This document shows positions 12,001 to 25,300 of a stretch of DNA of 64,000 nt, piece after piece. Source of the DNA: Phymorhynchus buccinoides (taxonomy: Eukaryota; Mollusca; Gastropoda; Neogastropoda; Raphitomidae); assembly GCA_017654935.2 (NCBI GenBank), contig CM065690.1, forward strand, positions 7,993,555 to 8,057,554, written 5' to 3'. Made by a program: the position numbers and the translations under genes. How positions within the stretch are numbered: the first letter of the stretch is position 1; each line of letters opens with the position of its first letter. The notes beneath the pieces are model-generated. The model did no database searches. It was not told the origin of the DNA and saw only the letters and a program-made list of their open reading frames with translations.

Positions 12001-15000
12001 TTCAGATGTGCACATATATGTGGCCACGGCCTGTTGTGACTGCGCTTTGCACACTTCAGATGTGCACATATATGTGGCCATGGCCTGATGTGACTGCGCT
12101 TTGCACACTTCAGATGTGCACATGTATGTGGCCACGGCCTGATGTGACTGCGCTTTGCACACTTCAGATGTGCACATATATGTGGCCACGGCCGATGTGA
12201 CTGCGCTTTGCACACTTCAGATGTGCACATGTATGTGGCCACGGCCTGATGTGACTGCGCTTTGCACACTTCAGATGTGCACATATATGTGGCCACGGCC
12301 TGATGTGACTGCGCTTTGCACACTTCAGATGTGCACATGTATGTGGCCACGGCCTGTTGTGACTGCGCTTTGCACACTTCAGATGTGCACATATATGTGG
12401 CCACGGCCTGTTGTGACTGCGCTTTGCACACTTCAGATGTGCACATATATGTGGCCACGGCCTGTTGTGACTGCGCTTTGCACACTTCAGATGTGCACAT
12501 ATATGTGGCCATGGCCGATGTGACTGCGCTTTGCACACTTCAGATGTGCACATATATGTGGCCACGGCCTGTTGTGACTGCGCTTTGCACACTTCAGATG
12601 TGCACATATATGTGGCCACGGCCTGTTGTGACTGCGCTTTGCACACTTCAGATGTGCACATATATGTGGCCATGGCCGATGTGACTGCGCTTTGCACACT
12701 TCAGATGTGCACATGTATGTGGCCACGGCCTGATGTGACTGCGCTTTGCACACTTCAGATGTGCACATATATGTGGCCACGGCCTGATGTGACTGCGCTT
12801 TGCACACTTCAGATGTGCACATGTATGTGGCCACGGCCTGATGTGACTGCGCTTTGCACACTTCAGATGTGCACATATATGTGGCCACGGCCTGATGTGA
12901 CTGCGCTTTGCACACTTCAGATGTGCACATGTATGTGGCCACGGCCTGTTGTGACTGCGCTTTGCACACTTCAGATGTGCACATATATGTGGCCACGGCC
13001 TGTTGTGACTGCGCTTTGCACACTTCAGATGTGCACATATATGTGGCCACGGCCTGTTGTGACTGCGCTTTGCACACTTCAGATGTGCACATGTATGTGG
13101 CCACGGCCTGTTGTGACTGCGCTTTGCACACTTCAGATGTGCACATATATGTGGCCACGGCCTGATGTGACTGCGCTTTGCACACTTCAGATGTGCACAT
13201 ATATGTGGCCACGGCCTGTTGTGACTGCGCTTTGCACACTTCAGATGTGCACATATATGTGGCCACGGCCTGATGTGACTGCGCTTTGCACACTTCAGAT
13301 GTGCACATATATGTGGCCACGGCCTGTTGTGACTGCGCTTTGCACACTTCAGATGTGCACATATATGTGGCCACGGCCTGATGTGACTGCGCTTTGCACA
13401 CTTCAGATGTGCACATATATGTGGCCACGGCCTGTTGTGACTGCGCTTTGCACACTTCAGATGTGCACATATATGTGGCCACGGCCTGTTGTGACTGCGC
13501 TTTGCACACTTCAGATGTGCACATATATGTGGCCACGGCCTGTTGTGACTGCGCTTTGCACACTTCAGATGTGCACATATATGTGGCCACGGCCTGATGT
13601 GACTGCGCTTTGCACACTTCAGATGTGCACATATATGTGGCCACGGCCTGATGTGACTGCGCTTTGCACACTTCAGATGTGCACATATATGTGGCCACGG
13701 CCTGATGTGACTGCGCTTTGCACACTTCAGATGTGCACATGTATGTGGCCACGGCCTGATGTGACTGCGCTTTGCACACTTCAGATGTGCACATATATGT
13801 GGCCACGGCCTGTTGTGACTGCGCTTTGCACACTTCAGATGTGCACATATATGTGGCCACGGCCTGATGTGACTGCGCTTTGCACACTTCAGATGTGCAC
13901 ATATATGTGGCCACGGCCTGTTGTGACTGCGCTTTGCACACTTCAGATGTGCACATATATGTGGCCACGGCCTGTTGTGACTGCGCTTTGCACACTTCAG
14001 ATGTGCACATATATGTGGCCACGGCCTGTTGTGACTGCGCTTTGCACACTTCAGATGTGCACATATATGTGGCCACGGCCTGTTGTGACTGCGCTTTGCA
14101 CACTTCAGATGTGCACATATATGTGGCCACGGCCTGTTGTGACTGCGCTTTGCACACTTCAGATGTGCACATATATGTGGCCACGGCCTGTTGTGACTGC
14201 GCTTTGCACACTTCAGATGTGCACATATATGTGGCCACGGCCTGTTGTGACTGCGCTTTGCACACTTCAGATGTGCACATATATGTGGCCACGGCCTGTT
14301 GTGACTGCGCTTTGCACACTTCAGATGTGCACATATATGTGGCCACGGCCTGTTGTGACTGCGCTTTGCACACTTCAGATGTGCACATATATGTGGCCAC
14401 GGCCTGTTGTGACTGCGCTTTGCACACTTCAGATGTGCACATATATGTGGCCATGGCCTAATGTGACTGCGCTTTGCACACTTCAGATGTGCACATATAT
14501 GTGGCCATGGCCTAATGTGACTGCGCTTTGCACACTTCAGATGTGCACATATATGTGGCCATGGCCTAATGTGACTGCGCTTTGCACACTTCAGATGTGC
14601 ACATATATGTGGCCATGGCCTAATGTGACTGCGCTTTGCACACTTCAGATGTGCACATATATGTGGCCATGGCCTAATGTGACTGCGCTTTGCACACTTC
14701 AGATGTGCACATATATGTGGCCATGGCCTAATGTGACTGCGCTTTGCACACTTCAGATGTGCACATATATGTGGCCATGGCCTAATGTGACTGCGCTTTG
14801 CACACTTCAGATGTGCACATATATGTGGCCATGGCCTAATGTGACTGCGCTTTGCACACTTCAGATGTGCACATATATGTGGCCATGGCCTAATGTGACT
14901 GCGCTTTGCACACTTCAGATGTGCACATATATGTGGCCATGGCCTAATGTGACTGCGCTTTGCACACTTCAGATGTGCACATATATGTGGCCATGGCCTA

Positions 15001-15186
15001 ATGTGACTGCGCTTTGCACACTTCAGATGTGCACATATATGTGGCCATGGCCTAATGTGACTGCGCTTTGCACACTTCAGATGTGCACATATATGTGGCC
15101 ATGGCCTAATGTGACTGCGCTTTGCACACTTCAGATGTGCACATATATGTGGCCATGGCCTAATGTGACTGCGCTTTGCACACTTC
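9020..15186 (+). repeat. 54-bp satellite array, ~113 copies
   Basis: Unit has ATGTGACTGCGCTTTGCACA, CTTCAGATGTGCACATATAT and GTGGCCACGGCCTG. Variable sites are ATATAT/ATGTAT, CACGG/CATGG and CCTAATG/CCTGATG/CCTGTTG, plus 1-bp-shorter units (GGTCGATG, GGCCGATG). The array shows blocks: CCTAATG types at both ends (9.05-9.7 kb and 14.45-15.18 kb), mixed inside, and a pure CCTGTTG run at 13.9-14.45 kb. Long open frames here on both strands are repeat artefacts. Confidence 0.97.
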
Positions 15187-16438
15187 CAATTTGCTGTGGA
15201 ACCTTAGCTTTTCTAGCACCATGGGCCAGTACTCCCACCAAATGCAAAGACATTCACTGCCAAGTACCCTGCCTTGTGTTTGTATATTTTTAGAGCTTGT
15301 GTCAGTGATTTTACCTGCAAAGCAATGCATGCCCACTCGAGAAAAAAGAAGTGACCCCCTTGTTGTCGGTTGAGATGCAACTGACATCCAAGAACCTCCA
15401 GAATGGTGCTAGAAGCGTTCATCAGCACACTTAGGAGAAATGTCGGCAACTTCAACTTTGAGTGAATTTCAAATGACTGCACCCTGAATCTTACTGTAGC
15501 TTACAGTGCTCCAATAAAACAATCTGGTTTTGTGAAGAAGCAGGTAAGAAGAACATTATTGTTGTCTTAGAAGTTGATTTTAGAAGTTGCATTTACCACA
15601 TGATTAATTTTGTCCGATAGGTTAGTTCTTTGTCCTCTGCCATATTGATGCACGGTGTTGCATTCTGTCGTCAGATTGTGAATGGCTGTGTCATCATTTT
15701 GCTGGTTTTAACAGTGGTGATGATGGTTTTATTGTCGGGATGTGTTTTACTTCAATTTGCCCGACTACCGAGATGATGGTTATAAGGTTGAGAAAAGTTT
15801 GTTTGAATGTCTTTTATAATGAGAGTGTGATCAAGATGAGGGTTTTAAAAGTTGAGAAAATTTATATGAATGTGTTTTGCAAGAATCTGGTTGAGATTAT
15901 GGTTTTTTTTAAATTGAGTAAATTTTATTTTATTGATTTTAATGACGATTGAGGGTATGGTTTAACAGTTGAGAGAAGTTGTACTGATTAAAAATTGAGC
16001 ATTTTACATGTTTTAAATGAAATTGTTTTGAGATTGAAAAATACTTGTGAGAGGGTGTGTGTGGTACAATCAAGTGACGATTGCTTGAAGTGTGTAGAGT
16101 TTTGTAGTTGAATTGTTGGTAAATATGTTGAAGGGCGAGGGCAGAGTAGAAGTGCTAACCCAATGTAGCAATGGTTCAAGAGGTCACAATATTCCTGCTC
16201 TGTCTTTGTGTACATTCATTACTAGCTTGTCCACTGTGATCATACATTGCTACTCTTTAAGCAACGCTGCACGTTCAATGGTCGCATGCAGAGCATGCCT
16301 TGGAGAGATTATCAGTGCTTCATATTATGAATGCCACAAAGTTAAATTGGTTTCAACGAGTGCTTTACCCGTTTGACGAAAGCTGGTTGATAGCAGTATG
16401 TCTATTTTGTATTGTCCCGTTTGGTTAACTTTAGTTTT
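15187..16438. other. Intergenic, nothing recognised
   Basis: No exon or repeat family supported. A CCAATAAAAC motif near 15510 could be a poly(A) signal. Confidence 0.35.
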
Positions 16439-16545
16439 TTGTTGATCATTTTTATTTCATGTGAGCAAGCAGTTATTATCTTTTTTATTTCACGTGAGCA
16501 AGCAGTTGTTTGTTTTCCTTTTGATTTCACGTGAGCAAGCAGTTG
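16439..16545 (+). repeat. Three-copy motif with E-box
   Basis: TTTCACGTGAGCAAGCAGTT occurs twice with one CATGTG variant before it. Each carries a CACGTG-type E-box. Confidence 0.7.
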
Positions 16546-16882
16546 CAGGAATGTTGAAATGGTTTGATGTGAGGGTCCACAACATATCCCATCTGTTACC
16601 AGTAAAACGTACAGTTTTCAATGTTTAAACACATTTTTTATCTACAAATGCATGCAATCTTTGGTTGATTTTTTATTTCTTTGTTTATTTTTCTTTTAGG
16701 CACAGAGATAAAAGTTTACAATCATGGTCAAAATCCAACTTTGGCAGTTGACTAGCAAGTCTTAGCTATGTTTCCATGATGTGCAATGGTGACTATGCTA
16801 TGCTGTTATTCTATGCTATGCTATTCTATGTTATTCTCAATTTGGCAACGCTGTAGTTTAGACACCCCCTCACGTTCACCAC

Positions 16883-17842
16883 TCTCTATCTCAAAGGCTG
16901 GTTCTTTCAGTTTGATGACATCAACCCTAGGCTGATCCTAACCCTATCCTCTTCATGTTTACGGCTCTCCATCTCAAAGGCTGGTTCTTTCAGTTTGATG
17001 ACATCAACCCTAGGCTGATCCTAACCCTATCCTCTTCATGTTTACGGCTCTCCATCTCAAAGGCTGGTTCTTTCAGTTTGATGGCATCAACCCTAGGCTG
17101 ATCCTAACCCTATCCTCTTCATGTTTACGGCTCTCCATCTCAAAGGCTGGTTCTTTCAGTTTGATGGCATCAACCCTAGGCTGATCCTAACCCTATCCTC
17201 TTCATGTTTACGGCTCTCCATCTCAAAGGCTGGTTCTTTCAGTTTGATGACATCAACCCTAGGCTGATCCTAACCCTATCCTCTTCATGTTTACGGCTCT
17301 CCATCTCAAAGGCTGGTTCTTTCAGTTTGATGACATCAACCCTAGGCTGATCCTAACCCTATCCTCTTCATGTTTACGGCTGTCCATCTCAAAGGCTGGT
17401 TCTTTCAGTTTGATGACAATCAACCCTAGGCTGATCCTAACCCTATCCTCTTCATGTTTACGGCTCTCCATCTCAAAGGCTGGTTCTTTCAGTTTGATGA
17501 CATCAACCCTAGGCTGATCCTAACCCTATCCTCTTCATGTTTACGGCTCTCCATCTCAAAGGCTGGTTCTTTCAGTTTGATGACATCAACCCTAGGCTGA
17601 TCCTAACCCTATCCTCTTCATGTTTACGGCTCTCCATCTCAAAGGCTGGTTCTTTCAGTTTGATGACATCAACCCTAGGCTGATCCTAACCCTATCCTCT
17701 TCATGTTTACGGCTCTCCATCTCAAAGGCTGGTTCTTTCAGTTTCATCAACCCTAGGCTGATCCTAACCCTATCCTCTTCATGTTTACGGCTCTCCATCT
17801 CAAAGGCTGGTTCTTTCAGTTTCATCAACCCTAGGCTGATCC
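16883..17842 (+). repeat. 83-bp minisatellite, ~11.5 copies
   Basis: Unit contains TTCATGTTTACGGCTCTCCA, GGCTGGTTCTTTCAGTTTGA and CTAGGCTGATCCTAACCCTA. The CCTAACCCTA stretch is telomere-like. The last units lose TGATGACA. Confidence 0.95.
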
Positions 17843-19384
17843 TCCGCCAAACCCTTTCCCGAGAACGGCAGAATGTTGCTTCTCGGTGACAATGTACAAG
17901 TAACAATGCAAACTGTGATGGGGGTGTCTAAGCTACTAATTAGCCCTCAGTGATTCTTCACTGGCCATGGGGTTATAGGCTTGAAGGAAAAGGGCTGTCT
18001 GTCCCAGCCACACTTGTTCATTTCTTGATACAATGGGAATGTTTTACCTCATGCTTTTCATCTTGTTGCTCGTTTCTGGCTAATTCAAATCTCTCGGTTG
18101 TCGACCATCTGTTTTCACTTTGCAGACCTCCAATACAACATGCCACTTTGTTGGTTTCTGGCAGTGAAGACAACTGAGCAAGGGAGTCAGTTGACTAAGT
18201 AATGCTGTAGAACCAATAGTTCATGCTCCTGCTTGATACATGCATGCCGAAGTCGCCTTGAACAGAAACTGATTCGCTTGTTCTCACTGGATTAAGAGTT
18301 GTGTTCATTTTGTTTGAAAGGTTTGGAAGCAAAGCTGTCGGCCCGTTGCTGGTCTGTGATCACTGTTGTTATGTGCGTCATTCCTCTGCAGTGATTGTTG
18401 ATTTAACTAAGTGTCCTTCATATCATGCTATCACACTGTATCAAACAGTAGTTGTCATCTCATCGATTCCCTCATAGCATTGCCTCTACTAATCCATTTT
18501 ATGTCCCACGCATTCACTAATCAAGGCTTTTCTTTTTTTTTAAGTGTTTTTCTAAACTTGTTGCTGTCTTACTGTGGCTTAAAGACTTCAGGGATCATCC
18601 CAACAGCCGAAGCACTTGAACACTTGTACAAATGCACCAGCTAGGGATGAGAACATTACGTGTGTGACCGGTTTTGATTACCCCGCCACATGGGCAGCCA
18701 CACCTCCGACTTCGGAGGATGTTTTCTAAACTTGATTTTGTCAATTACTGTTCAGTAAGCAAGCAATGGACAAAATGTTTGGATTTTTAGGATCAGCCAT
18801 TAGAAGTCAGTCGCTTGTTGATTTTTAAAAGTGACAAAAATACGATTTGTTTACACAAAGAATATTTTGAGTTAGACCCTATTTTGAGTTTGACCCTCAA
18901 ACTGCATGAGCATGCATCTCTCCTTGAACATTTCATCATCAGTGCATGGATCCATAAAGAGGGTCTGGGCCCTGGAAATATCTCGCTCCGGTTAATGTGC
19001 TGTTTTTATTTTATTTTAGCAGTTTCTCGTTGTTTTCAGTGTTTGTGCAACATCATCAAATTTGCATGTGCATGTATATTTCATAGCTAACTTTGAACCC
19101 AGCACTGCAGCGCCCGTTAATAGCCGTTAAGCATCTAAAATCCATGACCACAGCATGGTATCCAATCAAAACCTGTGACAAATGAACTTGTGTTTATGTA
19201 TTACTTTCTGTTTGCCTGAGAGCCGTTTCGTCACAGTGTGTTAAGAATGAAAGGCAATAGTGGAAGGGTTGGTGCGCATACAATACCACTTTCACCTACT
19301 CAGTCAGCAAGATGTTCTCTGCGTTTTATCTCCTCTGGTGTGGGTCTAGTCAGTTCTTTGGGGGAGAGAGAATTACAACACTAC
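17843..19384. other. Intergenic, nothing recognised
   Basis: Only a perfect 7-bp-stem hairpin, CCTCCGACTTCGGAGG, near 18702. No gene seen. Confidence 0.35.
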
Positions 19385-19488
19385 GGCACATTATCATTCG
19401 ACATGTTTTACAACACTATCATTTCACATGTTTTACAACACTATCATTTCACATGTTTTACAACACTATCATTTCACATGTTTTTGTT
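19385..19488 (+). repeat. 25-bp array, 4 copies
   Basis: Unit ATCATTTCACATGTTTTACA plus ACACT. Confidence 0.9.
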
Positions 19489-20395
19489 GCTGTTTGATTT
19501 TTGATTTGCTTCTTTAGTTTTCTTTTTTTTAATTTTGCCTTCTACTTTTCTCTCTCGGAGCAACACTGCTCATGTGATCCGCTGTTTAGTACAGCTCAAA
19601 ATGTCAGGCTAGTTATTGTTGTTGCTCCTTTTATTTTGTTAAAAATAATTTGTGAAATGCAATTTTATGTCATAGTTTCACTTTTTTTTAAAATCGTATT
19701 TCACCCATCAGCTTTTTATAGGTTTATTTCAATAATTTGATTTTTAAAACAAGATCTTATATCTTTGGCTTTTAAAATACATAGATGAAAACAAGTGTGT
19801 TATGATGACAGTATTAATGTTATGAACTAAATGTTATTTTTTTAATAGAACAGAGAACTTTTATCTGAACACAAGAGTGGGAGAGTGTGTGTGGTTGGAT
19901 AATCATGAAGCTGGCCACGTTGTTACAAAGATCTATGATTGTTCCAATAAAGAGTTAACTGACAATGTGTGTGTACCACCTTACTCATACTGTGTGCAGG
20001 ACAGTGATAGTAGGAATTGTTCAGAAATAAATAAGGGGAGTAATCTCATGGTGTGTGGGAGTGATCTTGCTTGGCAGAGTCGGACAAACAGGAAGTTACA
20101 CTGGCTTCATTAGCCCTCGCCTCATGTTTGAGTAGACACACATGTTGTTTATATTTTTACATCACATTTTGCAAGTTTGGTCAGGTTGTTTTTGCCATTT
20201 TCCACCCCTCGTTTCTCTAAAAAAAAAAAGTTTGCAAGTCGCTCACTCACATCCTGGTTTCACTCTTCAATGCCATGGTTGCTATGGTTTGTCCGACTCA
20301 GTTGAGGTAAACAATTCTAATTTTCATGAAGTGCTCTCCCCTTGTTTTTTTCTGAAAATCGTCTATTCCAGGGGTATTTTCCAAAAGGTACTATA
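19489..20395. other. Intergenic, A/T-rich, nothing recognised
   Basis: A 78-codon cysteine-containing frame at 19877-20113 has no recognised family and no supporting signals. Confidence 0.35.
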
Positions 20396-20755
20396 AGTCA
20401 TCTTTAGTCCCTTGTGTTAGTACCTTATGGCACTAACCTCTGCACTTTCTTTGGTCCCTTGTATTAGTACCTTATGGCACTAACCTCTGCACTTTCTTTG
20501 GTCCCTTGTATTAGTACCTTATGGCACTAACCTCTGCACTTTCTTTGGTGCCTTGTATTAGTACCTTATGGCACTAACCTCTGCACTTTCTTTGGTCCCT
20601 TGTATTAGTACCTTATGGCACTAACCACTGCACTTTCTTTGGTGCCTTGTATTAGTACCTTATGGCACTAACCTCTGCACTTTCTTTGGTGCCTTGTGTT
20701 AGTACCTTATGGCACTAACCTCTGCACTTTCTTTGGTGCCTTGTGTATTGTGTTA
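20396..20755 (+). repeat. 47-bp minisatellite, ~7 copies
   Basis: Unit includes TTGTATTAGTACCTTATGGC and CTCTGCACTTTCTTTGGT. Confidence 0.93.
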
Positions 20756-21978
20756 GTACCCTATGACAGACACCCCTCAACTTGCAGCCTCTTCACTTTC
20801 TTTGGTGTATTGTGTTAGTACCCTATGACAGACACCCCTCAACTTGCAGCCTCTTCACTTTCTTTGGTGCCTTGTGTATTGTGTTAGTACCCTATGACAG
20901 ACACCCCTCAACTTGCAGCCTCTTCACTTTCTTTGGTGCCTTGTGTATTGTGTTAGTACCCTATGACAGACACCCCTCAACTTGCAGCCTCTGCACTTTC
21001 TTTGGTGCCTTGTGTATTGTGTTAGTACCCTATGACAGACACCCCTCAACTTGCAGCCTCTTCACTTTCTTTGGTGTATTGTGTTAGTACCCTATGACAG
21101 ACACCCCTCAACTTGCAGCCTCTTCACTTTCTTTGGTGCCTTGTGTATTGTGTTAGTACCCTATGACAGACACCCCTCAACTTGCAGCCTCTGCACTTTC
21201 TTTGGTGCCTTGTGTATTGTGTTAGTACCCTATGACAGACACCCCTCAACTTGCAGCCTCTTCACTTTCTTTGGTGCCTTGTGTATTGTGTTAGTACCCT
21301 ATGACAGACACCCCTCAACTTGCAGCCTCTGCACTTTCTTTGGTGCCTTGTGTATTGTGTTAGTACCCTATGACAGACACCCCTCAACTTGCAGCCTCTG
21401 CACTTTCTTTGGTGCCTTGTGTATTGTGTTAGTACCCTATGACAGACACCCCTCAACTTGCAGCCTCTGCACTTTCTTTGGTGCCTTGTGTATTGTGTTA
21501 GTACCCTATGACAGACACCCCTCAACTTGCAGCCTCTGCACTTTCTTTGGTGCCTTGTGTATTGTGTTAGTACCCTATGACAGACACCCCTCAACTTGCA
21601 GCCTCTGCACTTTCTTTGGTGCCTTGTGTATTGTGTTAGTACCCTATGACAGACACCCCTCAACTTGCAGCCTCTGCACTTTCTTTGGTGCCTTGTGTAT
21701 TGTGTTAGTACCCTATGACAGACACCCCTCAACTTGCAGCCTCTGCACTTTCTTTGGTGCCTTGTGTATTGTGTTAGTACCCTATGACAGACACCCCTCA
21801 ACTTGCAGCCTCTGCACTTTCTTTGGTGCCTTGTGTATTGTGTTAGTACCCTATGACAGACACCCCTCAACTTGCAGCCTCTGCACTTTCTTTGGTGCCT
21901 TGTGTATTGTGTTAGTACCCTATGACACCCCTCAACTTGCAGCCTCTGCACTTTCTTTGGTGCCTTGTGTATTGTGTT
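20745..21978 (+). repeat. 69-bp minisatellite, ~17 copies
   Basis: Unit shares TTAGTACC-TATG and CTCTGCACTTTCTTTGGTGC with the 47-bp array but carries an extra segment with GACACCCCTCAACTTGCAGC, so it grew out of that array. Late copies are nearly identical. Confidence 0.95.
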
Positions 21979-22039
21979 GTAACTTGAGTACTGAAATGTT
22001 TCTTTAAGATTATTAATCGAGGGTTAAATACCAAAAGGT

Positions 22040-22350
22040 ATCTCCGTGATCTCCATATGCTGAAATGTCCCTTTACTTAAATGGCTTTTATCACTGATTG
22101 ACATCAGCCTGCAGTAGTGGGCCAATAGTAAGTGAGAGCTGTGCAATAAATGATATTCTGTAGTATTGGAATATCGTAGTACAGCTTAGTCTTTTGTGGA
22201 AGACTATGATTCTCTAACTAGGGCACATTTGCACTGGCTCTAGTGCTGCAGCTAAAGGGATTGGTTGGCATTTGGAGACCACTATAAACAAATTTTATCC
22301 CAGCCCGCCGGAATAGCAGCTGCCCCCTCTGCTATCTGGCTATCTGGAAA
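22040..22350 (+). mobile_element. 5' part of the (GAA)n-tailed family
   Basis: GATTGACATCAGCCTGCAGT, CTAGTGCTGCAGCTAAAGGG and GGAATAGCAGCTGCCCCCTC match blocks at 37.1-37.6 kb and 42.3 kb. No tail. Confidence 0.45.
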
Positions 22351-25300
22351 TGACTTATTGGCACACATACTTTCACATATGGAAGAAAGCTGACAATACC
22401 TTTAGGCATTCAACTCTTCAAATGATGTGTAACATACATTGCTTGAGAATAATCCCAATTTCTTGTTAATTTAAGATGAGGAAAGAATTGTCCTCCCAAA
22501 AGACAGATTTTTCTTTTGTGTTTCAAACCAACAGCAGCACCAACGTGTGTACAAATATTGAATGACAATAATGCTCTGACAGCCATCTACCAACACTGCA
22601 TTAAACTGGCACGAGCTGCTTTCAATTTAACATGCACACACTTTTCTTTCTTTTTAAGTACTAACATCATAACATATCATCAATCTATTGATATTTGTAA
22701 TGTTTTATTCTTTTTTTGTAATACATCTTTCCCCCAGAAAAGCACAATGTCCAAAACACAATGTTGACGGTCATGTTGACAGTCCTGAGATGACCACAGC
22801 TGTTGATGGAACTACAACGGACTAACTAATTCTGTTCACTCACCCCTGCTACTGTGGGCAAAGGGCTAAGTGTAAAGTGAGAACCTCACAAAGAACGTTT
22901 GTGCATTTTGAAGAAAGGAAACAACATATACTTTAAAAGCATCACATACATGTACTACCATACGACAGTTATAACATTTAGCCTGAATGTTTTCATCAGT
23001 TAACTCTGCTGTACAGTTGGAAAGATGAGTTTTTCTTCATAATGGGCGTGTGCACATATACGCAGAAACCCATCTGCTTATTCATTTCCTCCAGTATTAT
23101 TTGTCAGAATAGCGGATGGCTTTCTGCGTTTGTGGCATATGTGTGCGCAAGCCCTAATCATGTAAAAATGGTGAGGAGAATTTACCTACGACACTGGCCT
23201 GAATGGTTAGCTGCTTAAAGGGCTTTCGGAGATCAGAATGGAACAAGGTGATCAAGCGCAAGCCAGAACTGTCTGCGTGATGGAGCATGTTGTGAACTGT
23301 CTGCGTGATGGAGCATGTTATGAACGTTTTGACCTTGGTTAGATTATCGCACCAAGAACCAGCACAGCTAAAGATGCCCAAGATGAGGAACAAGATGAGA
23401 TGTGAAAGGGGTAAACACGAATGATTCGGGTCAAAAATATCTCTAGGTAATGTTTTCATCTTTCAAAGACAAATGAGGTATGAAGTATCATTGTGTTTAA
23501 AGCCTTTAACTGAGAAGTCTTGTAGTACTGTACAGTCACAGTCGACGCACCAAACTATTTCATGGTAACACAAAGAGGGACCAATTATGAAGTCTAGCAC
23601 ATCTGATGAACAGTCATCTCAAAACAACAGACTAGCCACGTAAGAAGCAGAAGGTAGTAAAATATCTTGGTAAATGTGAAGCTGCTAAAAGGATTCTTTT
23701 CACTTTACTTCTTCTACACAGAGAAGTTTAATAGTTGCCAGCAACAGCATTAACTATTACAAACTCAAGCACACAAAAACCGCACACACGAAAGAAAACA
23801 AACTTGGAGTGGGGGAGAAGTGGCGAAGGGCTTACTGCTCTAGTGGGCGACATCTCAAGTTCTGTTTTCTTTTGTTCTTTGCCTGGCTCTGTTCAAACTC
23901 GACAAGGATATATGGTACAGTTACGTGACGGGACACATCAACTGCACCATTTTAAAAAAAGTAATTCCATGCTGTCAACAACATATTTTGCAGCAATGAA
24001 ACAAAAAACACACACAAACCAACAAGCAGCAGATTATGTACCAACAGTACTCCAGGCACAATAAATGCAAGAGTGATTCCTACAAGGCACAGCAGTTGCC
24101 AACAAAAAATCAAAGCAGAATCAAATTAATACACAATAAATATCAAAAGGTCAAAATGAAAAAAATAAGCCCTCAATATTTCAGCAGTAATCACAAACAA
24201 CAGCGAAAGTTAACCCAACAAACTAAAGACTTGTCTTGAAGCATTTCATAACAGCAGTTGAAATCCTATCAAAGTGCACAATTATAAACAGCCCAAGTTG
24301 TGATATTATTTCATCTCTTTGTTTGCCAGGCTCTTCTTACAGTGTATATACTGGGAGGACTAAATATGATTTTGAGCAGGATATCAATTTACTGTACACT
24401 AAGATAAGTGGAACCTAACACTTTACATAGATTAACTTCAGCATGATCAAAACATTCATAACACCTTGGCAAGAAACTGGCAGCCCATGCTTGAACTTTC
24501 TTCAATTGACAAACAGTAGCTTTTTGCTTTTTTAATTCGTAAGTGGATACAAATTCTCTATAAGAGCAGCTTGCGTGCATACATAATTCAAATCAAAGAA
24601 CAATTTCTAAACAATCCAATGCTCTGTGAAAGGAGTTTGGTTTTCAAATACTTTTCTATCTGAACTAAATTATAGTTGATCTTTTACACTCGGTAAATGA
24701 AAAATAAAAGCAACCCAACATCAAAACCAAATAGTTACGGCCAATAAAATATAAGCATGCATCAACAGCAAAAGATACACGGCAGTGAACACAATGCCAA
24801 TTTACTGAGAACACCATCATGCATATAAATGAGCAATGCGATCGACATGGCAATGTACGTTACAACCACTCACTCACTAAGGTTTTATTTTCATTCAATT
24901 CACTCGTTGGCCTACAAGTGTAAGACAAGATGCTTTGTATCACCACCACATTCAATTCAAGTTTCATTTTGTGCATTGTAATGATACTGTATGTTTTGTT
25001 TTAATTGTTTTTTCTTAGATAAAGTTTGCAATGAGCAGAAAGCACACACACCACCTCCCATGCAGTTTACAGCTTACAAAAACAAACATGATAGATGGCG
25101 CCATATGCAGCAATCTGATTTTTGCGTTGCGGCCATTAGCCCCCAGGCCTTTTGCCCCCCTCACTTCTCACGTTGCATCGAGTTCATGTTCCTGCATCTC
25201 GGATGAATACTGAGTACTGATTTCAATAAACTGCCATATATGTGCGAGTGATGGTTTGCATTGATTCATTGTTTTATCACAGTAAATTATTCTAATATCA

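Noticed and set aside
10654..14454. Minus-strand frames of 500-655 codons in the same satellite
   Set aside because: Same artefact; the 1-bp-shorter units shift the frame at random.
12531..15293. 920-codon open frame in the 54-bp satellite
   Set aside because: It is an 18-residue repeat created because 54 is divisible by 3. Equally long frames exist on the other strand and in other frames, and no splice or promoter signals fit.
19877..20113. 78-codon cysteine-containing frame
   Set aside because: No signal peptide, no family and no exon signals; within the range expected by chance.
23735..24239. Frames of 109 and 67 codons in the intergenic region
   Set aside because: Low-complexity composition, no homology and no conserved motifs.
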